Assembly (NCBI RefSeq): GCF_000732615.1 | Contig: NZ_JPGL01000020.1 | Span: 150,021 to 214,020 of the forward strand | Source: Burkholderia paludis | Lineage (GTDB): Bacteria > Pseudomonadota > Gammaproteobacteria > Burkholderiales > Burkholderiaceae | Length of the DNA stretch: 64,000 bases | Reading direction: 5' to 3' | Shown here: in pieces, positions 44,262 to 53,728 of the stretch | Numbering within the stretch: the stretch's first letter is position 1 | How the letters are laid out: the number at the start of each line of letters is the position of its first letter | Program-made: the position numbers and the translations under genes | The notes under the pieces: model-generated | Databases searched by the model: none | What the model was told of the DNA's origin: nothing | Seen by the model: the letters and a program-made list of their open reading frames with translations, nothing else

Positions 44262-44288
44262 ACCGGCGCACCTGCGCCGGTTTTTTTT
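44262..44288 (+). terminator. Terminator of the DEAD-box helicase gene
   Basis: ACCGGCGCA (44262-44270) pairs with TGCGCCGGT (44273-44281) around CC, followed by eight T. Confidence 0.92.
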
Positions 44289-44416
44289 CGCCCCGCCCAC
44301 CATTTCACGATGCGGAAAATTTTTTTGCGTCGTAAAAAATCGTGCTGCACGGCACAACCCATACGATTGCGGGATGGGAAAATGCATTTCTTATCTTGGA
44401 ATAAAAACTATAAGTC

Positions 44417-44444
44417 GCTGATTTAAAACAACTAAAAAATCAGC
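44417..44444. promoter_or_regulatory. Inverted repeat upstream of aceA, candidate operator
   Basis: GCTGATTT (44417-44424) and AAATCAGC (44437-44444) form a perfect 8-bp inverted repeat with a 12-base A-rich spacer, about 160 bases before aceA. It has the form of a dimeric regulator site; the regulator is unknown. Confidence 0.45.
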
Positions 44445-44600
44445 AACTTCCCGCCGCCGCCCCTGTTTCGCTCCCGCCGATTTGCCTAGACTCTTATACA
44501 AGACTTCACGAAACGCGAGGCACTGCTTCCGGCTTCGAGAATCGCCTCACCATCGTCAGATTCAACCCATCAGGCAACGCACCGCATCCAGGAGCTCATC

Positions 44601-45908
<1,308 letters not shown>

Positions 45909-46053
45909 CGCGCACCCGGCGCCATGCCGATGCCCTGCCCCGTCCTGCGACGGCAAGGCATCGGCGACCGAATGAAAATCAGGGAGGAGACGGCAGGCGC
46001 ACGATACCGATCGTGCGACCCGCCGCGCGGCCCGCGGGCCGCCAGCAACGACG

Positions 46054-46087
46054 CGCGCCGGCTCCGTCCGGCGCGCCCTTTTTTTGC
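46054..46087 (+). terminator. Terminator of aceA
   Basis: GCGCGCCGG (46054-46062) pairs with CCGGCGCGC (46069-46077) around CTCCGT, then CC and a run of T to 46087. Confidence 0.88.
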
Positions 46088-46105
46088 GCCGGCGGCCGCG
46101 CCGCG

Positions 46106-46540
46106 TTACCGATAGACGATCACCGGAATTTTCGTATGGGTCAGCACACGCTGCGTCTCGCTGCCGATCAGCAAGCTGCCGAGCCCGCGGCGCCCGTGGG
46201 ACGCCATGAAGATCACGTCGCAGCCGCCGCGTTCGGCCGCCTCGATGATGCCGAGATACGGCGACGGATGCACGCTCGTCCAGGTGTCGCAGTCGACGCC
46301 GGCAGCCTTCGCCGCCGATTCGACCTCGTCGAGATGCGCGCGCGCCTCGCGCTCGCTGCGCGCCCGGAAATCGGCGGGCGGCTCGATGATCACCTCGGAA
46401 AACGGCGAGTACGGATACTGCGGCAGGCACGCGTACGCCGTGACGCGCGCACCGACCGCCCGAGCCAGATCGATCGCACCGTCGATCGCCTTTTGCGACA
46501 GTTCGGAACCGTCGGTTGGAACGAGGATGTGCCGGAACAT
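46106..46540 (-). CDS. Universal stress protein (UspA family)
   Basis: 144-residue single-domain Usp. Opens MFRHILVPTDGSELSQKAID; the ATP-binding pattern G-2x-G-9x-G(S/T) is visible in ASHGRRGLGSLLIGSETQRV. The ATG at 46540 has a GGAGGG Shine-Dalgarno sequence; the upstream extension does not fit the family. Cytosolic stress-survival protein, partner unknown. It is convergent with aceA. Confidence 0.92.
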   Translation of the reverse strand: MFRHILVPTDGSELSQKAIDGAIDLARAVGARVTAYACLPQYPYSPFSEVIIEPPADFRARSEREARAHLDEVESAAKAAGVDCDTWTSVHPSPYLGIIEAAERGGCDVIFMASHGRRGLGSLLIGSETQRVLTHTKIPVIVYR

Positions 46541-46699
46541 CGCGCCCTCCTTCGTCAGACGCACGCCGCGCGCCGCAATCCCGTCCGGGCCGGCCGCGAC
46601 GCATCGGTCATGTCTCCTACGATTGTAGTGTGCGAAACCGCGCAACCGGCGCCGGCAGCGGGTTCGCCCTCATATCGGAAACGCGCGGGCACGCGCGGC

Positions 46700-47605
46700 C
46701 TACTCGCCCCAATATCCGGGCCGCTCGTAGGTGTGTTTCAGGTAGTCGAGAAACAGGCGCACGCGCAGCGGCAGATGCCTGCGTTGCGGAAACACCGCGT
46801 GGATGCCGATCGGCGGGGCGGCGAACGTGTCGAGCACGCTGACGAGCCGGCCGGCCGCGATGTCGTCGCCGACTTCCCACCACGAACGCCACGCGAGGCC
46901 GTGGCCGGCCAGGCACCACTCGTGCAGCACGGCGCCGTCCGAGCATTCCATCGTGCCGTTCACGCGGATCGACACGACCCCGTCGTCGTCCTGGAACGTC
47001 CAGCCGCGCTGCTGGTTTGCGTTCGCCGCCAGCGCGAGACAGTTGTGCCGCGCCAGCTCCGCGAGCGTGGCCGGCGTGCCGCGCCGTGCCAGATACGCGG
47101 GGGAAGCGACGCACACGCGGCGATTCTCGCCGAGCCTCAGCGACACCAGCGACGAGTCGGGCAGCTCGCCCAGCCGCACCGCGCAATCGAACCCCTCGTT
47201 GACGAGGTCGACCATCCGGTCGGACAGGTCGAGCGTGACCGATACGTCGGGATGCCCGACGCTGAATTCGGGCACGAGCGGCGCGACGTGCCGCCGGCCG
47301 AAGCCCGCCGGCGCGGAAATGCGCAGGTGGCCGCTCGCCTTGACGCCGCCGGCGGACACGCTCGCCTCCGCATTCTGCATGTCGTTGATGATCCGCTGGC
47401 AATCCTCGAGGAACGCCGACCCCTCGAACGTCAGCGTCAGCTTGCGCGTCGTGCGCACCAGCAGCTTGACGCCAAGCCGCTCCTCGAGTGCATCGAGGCG
47501 GCGGCCGATGATCGCCGGCGCGACGCCCTCCGCGTGCGCGGCCGCCGACAGGCTGCCCTTCGCCGCGACGGCGGCGAACGTTTCGATCTGCTTGAACCGG
47601 TCCAT
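46700..47605 (-). CDS. LysR-type transcriptional regulator
   Basis: 301 residues with an N-terminal winged helix (MDRFKQIETFAAVAAKGSLS, then AAAHAEGVAPAIIGRRLDAL) and a C-terminal effector domain from about residue 90 (GHLRISAPAGFGRRHVAPLV). It belongs to the CrgA/TtuA-like LysR group by its helix-turn-helix style. It is divergent from the haloacid dehalogenase gene, which is its likely target. The effector is unknown. Confidence 0.92.
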   Translation of the reverse strand: MDRFKQIETFAAVAAKGSLSAAAHAEGVAPAIIGRRLDALEERLGVKLLVRTTRKLTLTFEGSAFLEDCQRIINDMQNAEASVSAGGVKASGHLRISAPAGFGRRHVAPLVPEFSVGHPDVSVTLDLSDRMVDLVNEGFDCAVRLGELPDSSLVSLRLGENRRVCVASPAYLARRGTPATLAELARHNCLALAANANQQRGWTFQDDDGVVSIRVNGTMECSDGAVLHEWCLAGHGLAWRSWWEVGDDIAAGRLVSVLDTFAAPPIGIHAVFPQRRHLPLRVRLFLDYLKHTYERPGYWGE

Positions 47606-47653
47606 GACTCGCCAGGACGGCGTGGCCGCCCTTCGGATAGCTTAAACCGGTCA

Positions 47654-47682
47654 AGATTAGGTATATGAAAGTAAAAGATCAA
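47654..47682 (-). promoter_or_regulatory. Promoter of the LysR gene
   Basis: Minus strand: -35 TTGATC (47677-47682), 17-base spacer, -10 TAATCT (47654-47659). The region is AT-rich, typical of a regulator-controlled divergent promoter. Confidence 0.5.
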
Positions 47683-47721
47683 GTGATGATTAGCCTCTTT
47701 TTTAGTCTCCACGAGCACGAA

Positions 47722-47727
47722 TAGAAT
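47722..47727 (+). promoter_or_regulatory. -10 box upstream of the haloacid dehalogenase gene
   Basis: TAGAAT at 47722-47727, 33 bases before the ATG. The -35 position (TTTTTA) is weak, as expected for an activator-dependent promoter. Confidence 0.4.
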
Positions 47728-47759
47728 CGACCCGACCTCTGAAACTGGAGCGCAAGGCT

Positions 47760-48521
47760 ATGTCGGCCACAACGACACTCTCCTCTCCCGACGCTATCCT
47801 CTTCGACGCATTCGGCACGTTGTTCGACGTGCATGCGGTCGTGGCCGCGGCCGAGCAGATGTTTCCCGGTCACGGGGAACGGTTGTCGCAGCTGTGGCGA
47901 CGCAAGCAGATCGAATACTCGCAACTGCGCACGCTCGCCGATCCGGCCGGCGCCCGCTATCGCCCGTTCCGGGACATCACGCTCGACGCGCTGCGGTTCG
48001 CCGCGCGCGCGCTCGGCCTCGCGCTGAACAGCGCGGCCGAGAAGCGGCTGATGGACGAATATGCGTGCCTGTCCACCTATCCCGACACGGTACCCGCGCT
48101 GCGCAAGCTGCGCGCGCTCGAACCCAGGCCGCCGCTCGCGATCCTGTCGAACGGCAACCCGCAGATGCTCGACATCGCGATCAAGAGCGCCGGCATGTCC
48201 GGGCTGTTCGATCGCGTGCTGTCGGCCGACGCCGTGCGTGCGTACAAGCCGAGCCCGGCCGCCTACGCGCTCGGCACCGCCGCGTTCGGTCCGAACCCGC
48301 GCGGCATCGTGTTCGTGTCGTCGAACGCGTGGGACGTCGCCGGCGCCGCCTGGTTCGGCTACACGACGTTCTGGCTCAACCGCACGGGCGCGCCCGCCGA
48401 GGAACTCGGCGCGCCGCCCGACGGCACCGGCACCGGCATGGCCGACCTGCTCGCCTTTCTCGCCACCCCGGCTCCGTCCGGCAGACCCGCGAACCGCACG
48501 CGCCCCGGCCCGGGTGCATGA
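47760..48521 (+). CDS. Type II haloacid dehalogenase (HAD superfamily)
   Basis: 253-residue HAD hydrolase of the L-2-haloacid dehalogenase type. It hydrolyses short 2-haloacids to hydroxyacids, for example haloacetate to glycolate. The nucleophile Asp is in ILFDAFGTLFDVHA, the substrate Ser/Asn in LAILSNGNPQMLD, the Lys in RAYKPSPAAYALG, and FVSSNAWDVAGAAWFGY follows. This set fits the dehalogenase subgroup rather than phosphatases. It is 65 bases before aceB and may be co-transcribed with it. The physiological substrate is not known. Confidence 0.9.
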   Translation: MSATTTLSSPDAILFDAFGTLFDVHAVVAAAEQMFPGHGERLSQLWRRKQIEYSQLRTLADPAGARYRPFRDITLDALRFAARALGLALNSAAEKRLMDEYACLSTYPDTVPALRKLRALEPRPPLAILSNGNPQMLDIAIKSAGMSGLFDRVLSADAVRAYKPSPAAYALGTAAFGPNPRGIVFVSSNAWDVAGAAWFGYTTFWLNRTGAPAEELGAPPDGTGTGMADLLAFLATPAPSGRPANRTRPGPGA

Positions 48522-48586
48522 CGCTCGCAACTGCCGCCTTCCCCCTTCACCGAAACCGCAACTGACCGACCAAGGAGATGAGACTC

Positions 48587-50179
48587 ATGAGCACCCCGAT
48601 CACGCTGCCGCAAGGCATGACGATCACCGGCGACATCAAGCCGGGTTACGAAGCAATCCTGACGCCCGAAGCGCTCGAGCTCGTCGCGGCGCTGCACCGC
48701 ACGTTCGAACCGCGCCGCAAGGCGTTGCTGCAGGCGCGCGTCGAACGCACGAAACGCCTCGACGCGGGCGAGCGCCCCGATTTCCTGGCCGACACGCAGG
48801 CGATCCGAGAAGGCGACTGGAAGGTCGCGCCGCTGCCGGCCGACCTGCAATGCCGCCGCGTCGAGATCACGGGCCCCGTCGAGCGCAAGATGATCATCAA
48901 CGCGCTGAACTCGGGCGCCGATTCGTACATGACGGACTTCGAGGATTCGAACGCGCCGAGCTGGACGAACCAGATCGACGGCCAGATCAACCTGAAGGAC
49001 GCGGTACGCCGCACGATCTCGCTCGAGCAGAACGGCAAGTCCTACCGTCTGAACGACAAGGTCGCGACGCTGATCGTGCGCCCGCGCGGCTGGCATCTCG
49101 ACGAAAAGCACGTGACGGTCGACGGTCAGCGCGTGTCCGGCGGCATCTTCGATTTCGCGCTGTTCCTGTTCCACAACGCGAAGGAACTGCTCGCGCGCGG
49201 CTCGGGCCCGTACTTCTACCTGCCGAAGATGGAGAGCCATCTCGAGGCGCGCCTGTGGAACGACATCTTCGTCGCCGCGCAGGAAGCGGTCGGTGTGCCG
49301 CGCGGCACGATCCGCGCGACGGTGCTGATCGAGACGATCCTCGCCGCGTTCGAGATGGACGAGATCCTCCATGAACTGCGCGAGCACAGCTCGGGCCTGA
49401 ACGCCGGCCGCTGGGACTACATCTTCTCGGCGATCAAGAAGTTCAAGAACGATCGCGATTTCTGCCTCGCCGACCGTTCGAAGATCACGATGACGGTGCC
49501 GTTCATGCGCGCGTACGCGCTGTTGCTGCTCAAGACCTGCCACAAGCGCAACGCGCCGGCGATCGGCGGGATGAGCGCGCTGATTCCGATCAAGAACGAT
49601 CCGGAAGCGAACGACAAGGCGATGGGCGGCGTGCGCTCCGACAAGCAGCGCGACGCGACCGACGGCTACGACGGCGGCTGGGTTGCGCACCCGGGCCTCG
49701 TGCCGATCGCGATGGAAGAGTTCGTCAAGGTACTCGGCGACCGGCCGAACCAGATCGCGAAGCAGCGCGACGACGTGCAGATCGAAGGCAGCAACCTGCT
49801 CGACTTCCAGCCGGAAGCGCCGATCACCGAAGCCGGCCTGCGCAACAACATCAACGTCGGCATTCACTACCTCGGTGCGTGGCTCGACGGCAACGGCTGC
49901 GTGCCGATCCACAACCTGATGGAAGATGCGGCCACGGCCGAGATTTCCCGCTCGCAGGTGTGGCAGTGGATCCGCTCGCCGAAGGGCGTGCTCGACGACG
50001 GCCGCAAGGTCACGGCCGAACTCGTGCGTGAATACACGAAGGCCGAACTCGACAACGTGAAGCAGTCGGTCGGCGGCAACACGCAGCCTTACGAGCGCGC
50101 CGCGGCCATCTTCGAACAGATGTCGACGTCGGAAGGCTTTACCGAGTTCCTGACGCTGCCGCTGTACGAGGAAATCTGA
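48587..50179 (+). CDS. aceB: Malate synthase A
   Basis: Condenses glyoxylate with acetyl-CoA to malate, the second glyoxylate-shunt step. It has 530 residues from [20 protein letters not shown] lies nine bases before the ATG at 48587; the ATG at 48578 directly abuts the Shine-Dalgarno sequence. The family signature [20 protein letters not shown] is present, with DFEDSNAP and the general-base/metal region. Confidence 0.96.
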   Translation: MSTPITLPQGMTITGDIKPGYEAILTPEALELVAALHRTFEPRRKALLQARVERTKRLDAGERPDFLADTQAIREGDWKVAPLPADLQCRRVEITGPVERKMIINALNSGADSYMTDFEDSNAPSWTNQIDGQINLKDAVRRTISLEQNGKSYRLNDKVATLIVRPRGWHLDEKHVTVDGQRVSGGIFDFALFLFHNAKELLARGSGPYFYLPKMESHLEARLWNDIFVAAQEAVGVPRGTIRATVLIETILAAFEMDEILHELREHSSGLNAGRWDYIFSAIKKFKNDRDFCLADRSKITMTVPFMRAYALLLLKTCHKRNAPAIGGMSALIPIKNDPEANDKAMGGVRSDKQRDATDGYDGGWVAHPGLVPIAMEEFVKVLGDRPNQIAKQRDDVQIEGSNLLDFQPEAPITEAGLRNNINVGIHYLGAWLDGNGCVPIHNLMEDAATAEISRSQVWQWIRSPKGVLDDGRKVTAELVREYTKAELDNVKQSVGGNTQPYERAAAIFEQMSTSEGFTEFLTLPLYEEI

Positions 50180-50245
50180 CGACGCTGCGCGCTGCGAGCG
50201 GGGCCGGCCACACGCCGGAGCCGGTCGCATGCGCGGACGGCATCA

Positions 50246-50271
50246 AAAAAGCGCCCCTCGGGGCGCTTTTT
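50246..50271. terminator. Bidirectional terminator after aceB
   Basis: GCGCCCC (50251-50257) pairs with GGGGCGC (50260-50266) around TC, flanked by A and T runs. It serves aceB and the convergent cyclotransferase gene. Confidence 0.9.
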
Positions 50272-50302
50272 CGTTGTCGACGGAATCGGCCCGCGCGACC
50301 GG

Positions 50303-50716
50303 TCAGACGGCTTCGCGCTCGCGCCGGTGCTGGACCCAGTCGCCCGACCCGATGCGCGGGCGCCCGGCTACCGCGTGCGCGGCGACCGGGTAATACAGGC
50401 ATGCGTATTGCCGGCCGCCGAGTTCGACGGTCACGTCTTCGGGCTTGAACAGCGAGTCGACACCCGGATAGACGCGCTCGATCTCGTCGAGCACGGGAAC
50501 GAGCCGGTCGTCGACCTCGTAGACATCGCCCCAGACCAGCGACGTGCCGGCCGGCGCGGCGATCATCCCCGGATACGTGCCGAAGTCGTAGAGTTCGCCC
50601 GACAGCGCCGCGGCGCCCAGCAACGTCGGCTCGGCAATCCCGTACCTTGCGGCCGCGCGACCGATGTCGTTGGCCTCGCCGTTTCTCAAGGTGCCGTAGA
50701 CGAATACGTAACGCAT
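50303..50716 (-). CDS. Gamma-glutamylcyclotransferase-like protein (AIG2/GGCT family)
   Basis: 137 residues from MRYVFVYGTLRNGEANDIG. The YGTLR motif that binds the gamma-glutamyl group is present, followed by LYDFGTYPGMI and the catalytic-region DEIERVYPG with Glu. Shine-Dalgarno AGAGGAG precedes the ATG at 50716. Family members act on gamma-glutamylamines or glutathione fragments; the substrate here is unknown. Confidence 0.88.
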   Translation of the reverse strand: MRYVFVYGTLRNGEANDIGRAAARYGIAEPTLLGAAALSGELYDFGTYPGMIAAPAGTSLVWGDVYEVDDRLVPVLDEIERVYPGVDSLFKPEDVTVELGGRQYACLYYPVAAHAVAGRPRIGSGDWVQHRREREAV

Positions 50717-50972
50717 CGTGATTCTCCTCTTTGATTCGCATGTTGCCGTGTTCGCACGCTTCGTGCGAAACCGCTCAAGCACGGATAGACCACGGCAACG
50801 GCCCGTTGGTTCGAACGCGCAAGCGCGCGCAGCCCCGCCGGTCGCCCGGATTCGCCGGGCCGCATGCAAAGTTCATTTGAACGCGGCATGATCGCCGGAC
50901 AAACCGCCGCATGCGCTTGCGCGGCGCCTTCTACAATAACGGCATCGCTGCTGCGCTGCCCGTGTATCGCCC

Positions 50973-51848
50973 ATGAATCCGCCCGTCCAAGCCGACGTAT
51001 CGAACCCGTACGTCATCGACATCCCGCCCGAATTCGCGCCGACCGCCATCCATCCGATGCGCGTGCGCGCACGGCGGGTCGACGCCGGGCACCGCATCCC
51101 GCTGCACACGCATGCGTGGGCGCAACTCGCGTACGCATCGCGCGGCGTGCTGCGCGTCGCGACGACCGGCACGACATGGATGGTGCCGCCGTCCCGCGCG
51201 ATCTGGGTACCGCCGCGCGTCACGCACGAAGTCGTGATCGTCGAGGAAGCGTATTTGCGCACACTGTACATCGACGAGTCGATCGTGCCGGGCGGGCTCG
51301 ACGCATGCCGCGTCGTCGAAGTGACCGGGCTCCTGCGCGAACTGATCGTCGCGCTCGACGCCCGTGACCTGAATACCGCGCGCGAGCGCCTGCTGTGCGA
51401 ACTGGTGCTCGACGAACTGAGTCACGCCGAACCGCTGCCGCTCGCGGTGCCGATGCCCGACGAAAAGCGGCTGCGCATGCTGTGCGAATCGGTACTCGCC
51501 CATCCGGCGCATGCGGAGTCGCTCGAACATTGGGCAAGCGAGGTCGGCGCGAGCACCCGCACGATTTCACGGCTCTTCAAGCAGGAACTGGGCGTGAGCT
51601 TTTCGCAGTGGCGCCAGCAGGCGTTGCTGGCGCGGGCAATCCCGCTGCTGAACCAGGGGCGCCCGCTGTCGCATATCGCGCGCGAACTCGGCTACCAGAG
51701 CCAGAGCGCGTTCTCGGCCATGTTCCGCCGGGCATTCGGCGAAAGCCCGCGCGCCTTCATGCTGCGCGGCTACGAGCACCGCGGCCCGGACGGCAGCCTC
51801 ACAGGAGATGAGGCCGCGGACGACGACGCGATCGACGCCGTCGACTGA
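50973..51848 (+). CDS. AraC-family transcriptional regulator
   Basis: 291 residues: an N-terminal cupin-like effector domain (HRIPLHTHAWAQLAYASRGV) and a C-terminal double helix-turn-helix (from about 190; LEHWASEVGASTRTISRLFK, then YQSQSAFSAMFRRAFGESPR). Effector and targets are unknown. It stands alone between the cyclotransferase gene and the GNAT gene. Confidence 0.9.
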   Translation: MNPPVQADVSNPYVIDIPPEFAPTAIHPMRVRARRVDAGHRIPLHTHAWAQLAYASRGVLRVATTGTTWMVPPSRAIWVPPRVTHEVVIVEEAYLRTLYIDESIVPGGLDACRVVEVTGLLRELIVALDARDLNTARERLLCELVLDELSHAEPLPLAVPMPDEKRLRMLCESVLAHPAHAESLEHWASEVGASTRTISRLFKQELGVSFSQWRQQALLARAIPLLNQGRPLSHIARELGYQSQSAFSAMFRRAFGESPRAFMLRGYEHRGPDGSLTGDEAADDDAIDAVD

Positions 51849-51878
51849 CGGATCGACGCGCTTCGCATCGCCACGCCG

Positions 51879-52343
51879 TCAGACCGGCCGCACCATGTGG
51901 CGGATCGAGCCCAGTTGCGCGAGCCGCGACCCGGCTACCCGATAGCCCATGCGCAAATAGAGACGCGCGGCGGGATTGTCGACGAACACCCGCAGCTGCA
52001 ATTCGTTCAGCCCGCGCGCACGCGCCCAGCGGTGCGCCATGTCGAGCATGTAGGTGCCGGCACCCTGGCCGCGATGACCGGCGGCGATCTGGACGTCGCG
52101 GATATGCAGTGAATCGCCCTCCTCGGTCACGCGCAGCACGCCGATGCGTTCGCCGTCGGCCTCGAGGATGAAATTCTCGGATTCGCGCCAGCTCGCGTAG
52201 AACAGGTCGCTGCGCCACACGAGCCCATGGCGCTTGTAGTAGCCGCCCATGTTGCCGTGCGTCAGCGCCTCGGCGAACGGAAAATCGCCAGCCTCCGCGG
52301 GCCGGAGCTGATAGAGGAGTCGCAGGTCGGTCGGATCGAGCAT
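51879..52343 (-). CDS. GNAT-family N-acetyltransferase
   Basis: 154 residues from MLDPTDLRLLYQLRPAEAGD. The acetyl-CoA P-loop region is VQIAAGHRGQGAGTYMLDMA, followed by FVDNPAARLYLRMGYRV. The substrate cannot be told. An in-frame start far upstream (52502) gives a poorly conserved N-terminus, so the shorter form is chosen, although no clear Shine-Dalgarno sequence is seen. Confidence 0.85.
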   Translation of the reverse strand: MLDPTDLRLLYQLRPAEAGDFPFAEALTHGNMGGYYKRHGLVWRSDLFYASWRESENFILEADGERIGVLRVTEEGDSLHIRDVQIAAGHRGQGAGTYMLDMAHRWARARGLNELQLRVFVDNPAARLYLRMGYRVAGSRLAQLGSIRHMVRPV

Positions 52344-52535
52344 CGCGCAGGGGTCGAGAACGCACCCCGCCACGATAGCGCAGTCGCGTGCGGATGCAAT
52401 CGCGGATTTCTCGTAGCGGGTTGCCGCCCGGGTGCGCGACGTGCCGTGCGCGCCGGAAATCGCGCAGGCGACCGCGACCACTTTGCCGTTTCGCCGTTTC
52501 ACCCGCCGATGGGCGCAACCGGAAACGCAAATGAA

Positions 52536-52558
52536 AAAGCCCGCACAAGGCGGGCTTC
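52536..52558 (-). terminator. Terminator after the first Glu/Asp tRNA pair
   Basis: GCCCGC (52539-52544) pairs with GCGGGC (52550-52555), with a T-run on the minus strand, ten bases after the end of tRNA-Asp copy 1. It is the final terminator of the cluster. Confidence 0.85.
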
Positions 52559-52567
52559 TTCATTTTA

Positions 52568-52644
52568 TGGCGGAGCGGACGGGACTCGAACCCGCGACCC
52601 CCGGCGTGACAGGCCGGTATTCTAACCGACTGAACTACCGCTCC
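52568..52644 (-). tRNA. tRNA-Asp (GTC), copy 1
   Basis: 77 bases including encoded CCA. Acceptor stem GGAGCGG/CCGCTCC; anticodon GTC in the loop CCTGTCACG. Last gene of the cluster in the direction of transcription. Confidence 0.97.
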
Positions 52645-52715
52645 AGCTTTCTGCACCCTCGCAGGCGTCGGTTACTTCCTGCGCGTTGCGCATTTCTACG
52701 AAACGCCGCTGAATC

Positions 52716-52791
52716 TGGCGTCCCCTAGGGGATTCGAACCCCTGTACTCACCGTGAAAGGGTGATGTCCTAGGCCTCTAGACGAAGGGGAC
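52716..52791 (-). tRNA. tRNA-Glu (TTC), copy 1
   Basis: 76 bases including encoded CCA. Acceptor stem GTCCCCT; anticodon TTC in CCTTTCACG. Identical to the other two Glu copies. Confidence 0.97.
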
Positions 52792-52817
52792 TACGTACTG
52801 CCTACATCTTCAATATA

Positions 52818-52852
52818 AAAGCCCGTTCAAAAACATGCTTTGAACGGGCTTC
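52818..52852 (-). terminator. Hairpin after the second Glu/Asp pair
   Basis: GCCCGTTCAAA (52821-52831) pairs with TTTGAACGGGC (52839-52849), 11 bp, with T-run on the minus strand. It lies between tRNA-Asp copy 2 and tRNA-Glu copy 1. Confidence 0.8.
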
Positions 52853-52856
52853 GTTC

Positions 52857-52933
52857 TGGCGGAGCGGACGGGGCTCGAACCCGCGACCCCCGGCGTGACA
52901 GGCCGGTATTCTAACCAACTGAACTACCGCTCC
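52857..52933 (-). tRNA. tRNA-Asp (GTC), copy 2
   Basis: 77 bases with CCA. Differs from copies 1 and 3 at one D-loop and one T-loop position (T for C and C for T); the stems are intact. Confidence 0.97.
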
Positions 52934-53012
52934 AGCTTTCTGCACCCTCGCCTGCAGGACAACGTCACGTTCCTGCAAGCGCTGCGACACTTCTACGAAA
53001 CGCCGCTGAATC

Positions 53013-53088
53013 TGGCGTCCCCTAGGGGATTCGAACCCCTGTACTCACCGTGAAAGGGTGATGTCCTAGGCCTCTAGACGAAGGGGAC
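53013..53088 (-). tRNA. tRNA-Glu (TTC), copy 2
   Basis: 76 bases with CCA, anticodon TTC, same sequence as the other copies. Confidence 0.97.
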
Positions 53089-53115
53089 TACGTACTGCCT
53101 ACATCTTTAATACAA

Positions 53116-53147
53116 AAGCCCGCTCAAAAACGTCTTGAACGGGCTTC
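53116..53147 (-). terminator. Hairpin after the third Glu/Asp pair
   Basis: GCCCGCTCAA (53118-53127) pairs with TTGAACGGGC (53135-53144) with one C-A mismatch and a minus-strand T-run. Confidence 0.72.
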
Positions 53148-53151
53148 GTTC

Positions 53152-53228
53152 TGGCGGAGCGGACGGGACTCGAACCCGCGACCCCCGGCGTGACAGGCCG
53201 GTATTCTAACCGACTGAACTACCGCTCC
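53152..53228 (-). tRNA. tRNA-Asp (GTC), copy 3
   Basis: 77 bases with CCA, anticodon GTC, same sequence as copy 1. Confidence 0.97.
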
Positions 53229-53308
53229 AGCTTTCTGCACCCTCACCCGCAGGACGTCGGTTACGTTCCTGCGCGTGTTGCGACATTTCTACGAAACGCC
53301 GCTGAATC

Positions 53309-53384
53309 TGGCGTCCCCTAGGGGATTCGAACCCCTGTACTCACCGTGAAAGGGTGATGTCCTAGGCCTCTAGACGAAGGGGAC
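53309..53384 (-). tRNA. tRNA-Glu (TTC), copy 3
   Basis: 76 bases with CCA, anticodon TTC. First Glu/Asp pair to be transcribed, 141 bases after tRNA-Ala. Confidence 0.97.
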
Positions 53385-53525
53385 AAAATCTTTTCAGATC
53401 TGTCTGACTTTCGCTATTCACTTTTCAATCAACAGCGAAGGCCGAGATTCTAACTGCTTTGAATCATTTTGTGAAGCATTTATTACTACCACTGCTGCTT
53501 CGCAAATCAATCCAGCTTGTTCTGA

Positions 53526-53601
<76 letters not shown>

Positions 53602-53619
53602 TTGCAGAACAGAAATGAG

Positions 53620-53648
53620 ATTATATGGACCAACTTTGAACTTGTAAA
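53620..53648 (-). promoter_or_regulatory. Strong sigma-70 promoter of the tRNA cluster
   Basis: Minus strand: -35 TTTACA (53643-53648), exactly 17 bases, -10 TATAAT (53620-53625). The start would be about 12 bases before tRNA-Ala. Lies between gltX and tRNA-Ala. Confidence 0.85.
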
Positions 53649-53681
53649 TACCCTTTTTGCGATTCGAGCGAAATTTTTTGC

Positions 53682-53714
53682 GAAGCTGCCGCGAGGTCAC
53701 GCATCGGCAGCTTC
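53682..53714. other. Hairpin just after gltX
   Basis: GAAGCTGCCG (53682-53691) pairs with CGGCAGCTTC (53705-53714). No T-run follows on the minus strand, so it is not a standard terminator; it may be a Rho-independent variant or stability element. Confidence 0.4.
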
Positions 53715-53728
53715 GCTCGCCCCGCATC

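Larger units (their letters stand above)
44210..44600. other. AT-rich aceA upstream region
   Basis: 391 bases without a gene. It holds the helicase terminator (44262-44288), then an AT-rich stretch (about 44308-44450), a perfect inverted repeat (44417-44444) and a TATACA -10-like sequence near 44495. No RNA gene is evident. Confidence 0.6.
52568..53384 (-). repeat. Three tandem tRNA-Glu/tRNA-Asp units
   Basis: Three copies of a unit of about 295 bases, each holding tRNA-Glu, a spacer of about 70-80 bases, tRNA-Asp and a downstream hairpin. Asp 3' ends are 289 and 295 bases apart, and Glu ends 297 and 296 apart. The spacers are also similar, so the array arose by tandem duplication. Confidence 0.93.

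Noticed and set aside
45924..46115. 63-residue open frame after aceA
   Set aside because: No Shine-Dalgarno sequence, runs through the aceA terminator, and the composition is Arg/Pro-rich noise.
53682..53714. gltX terminator
   Set aside because: Good stem but followed by A-rich sequence, not a U-tract, on the minus strand; reported only as a hairpin.
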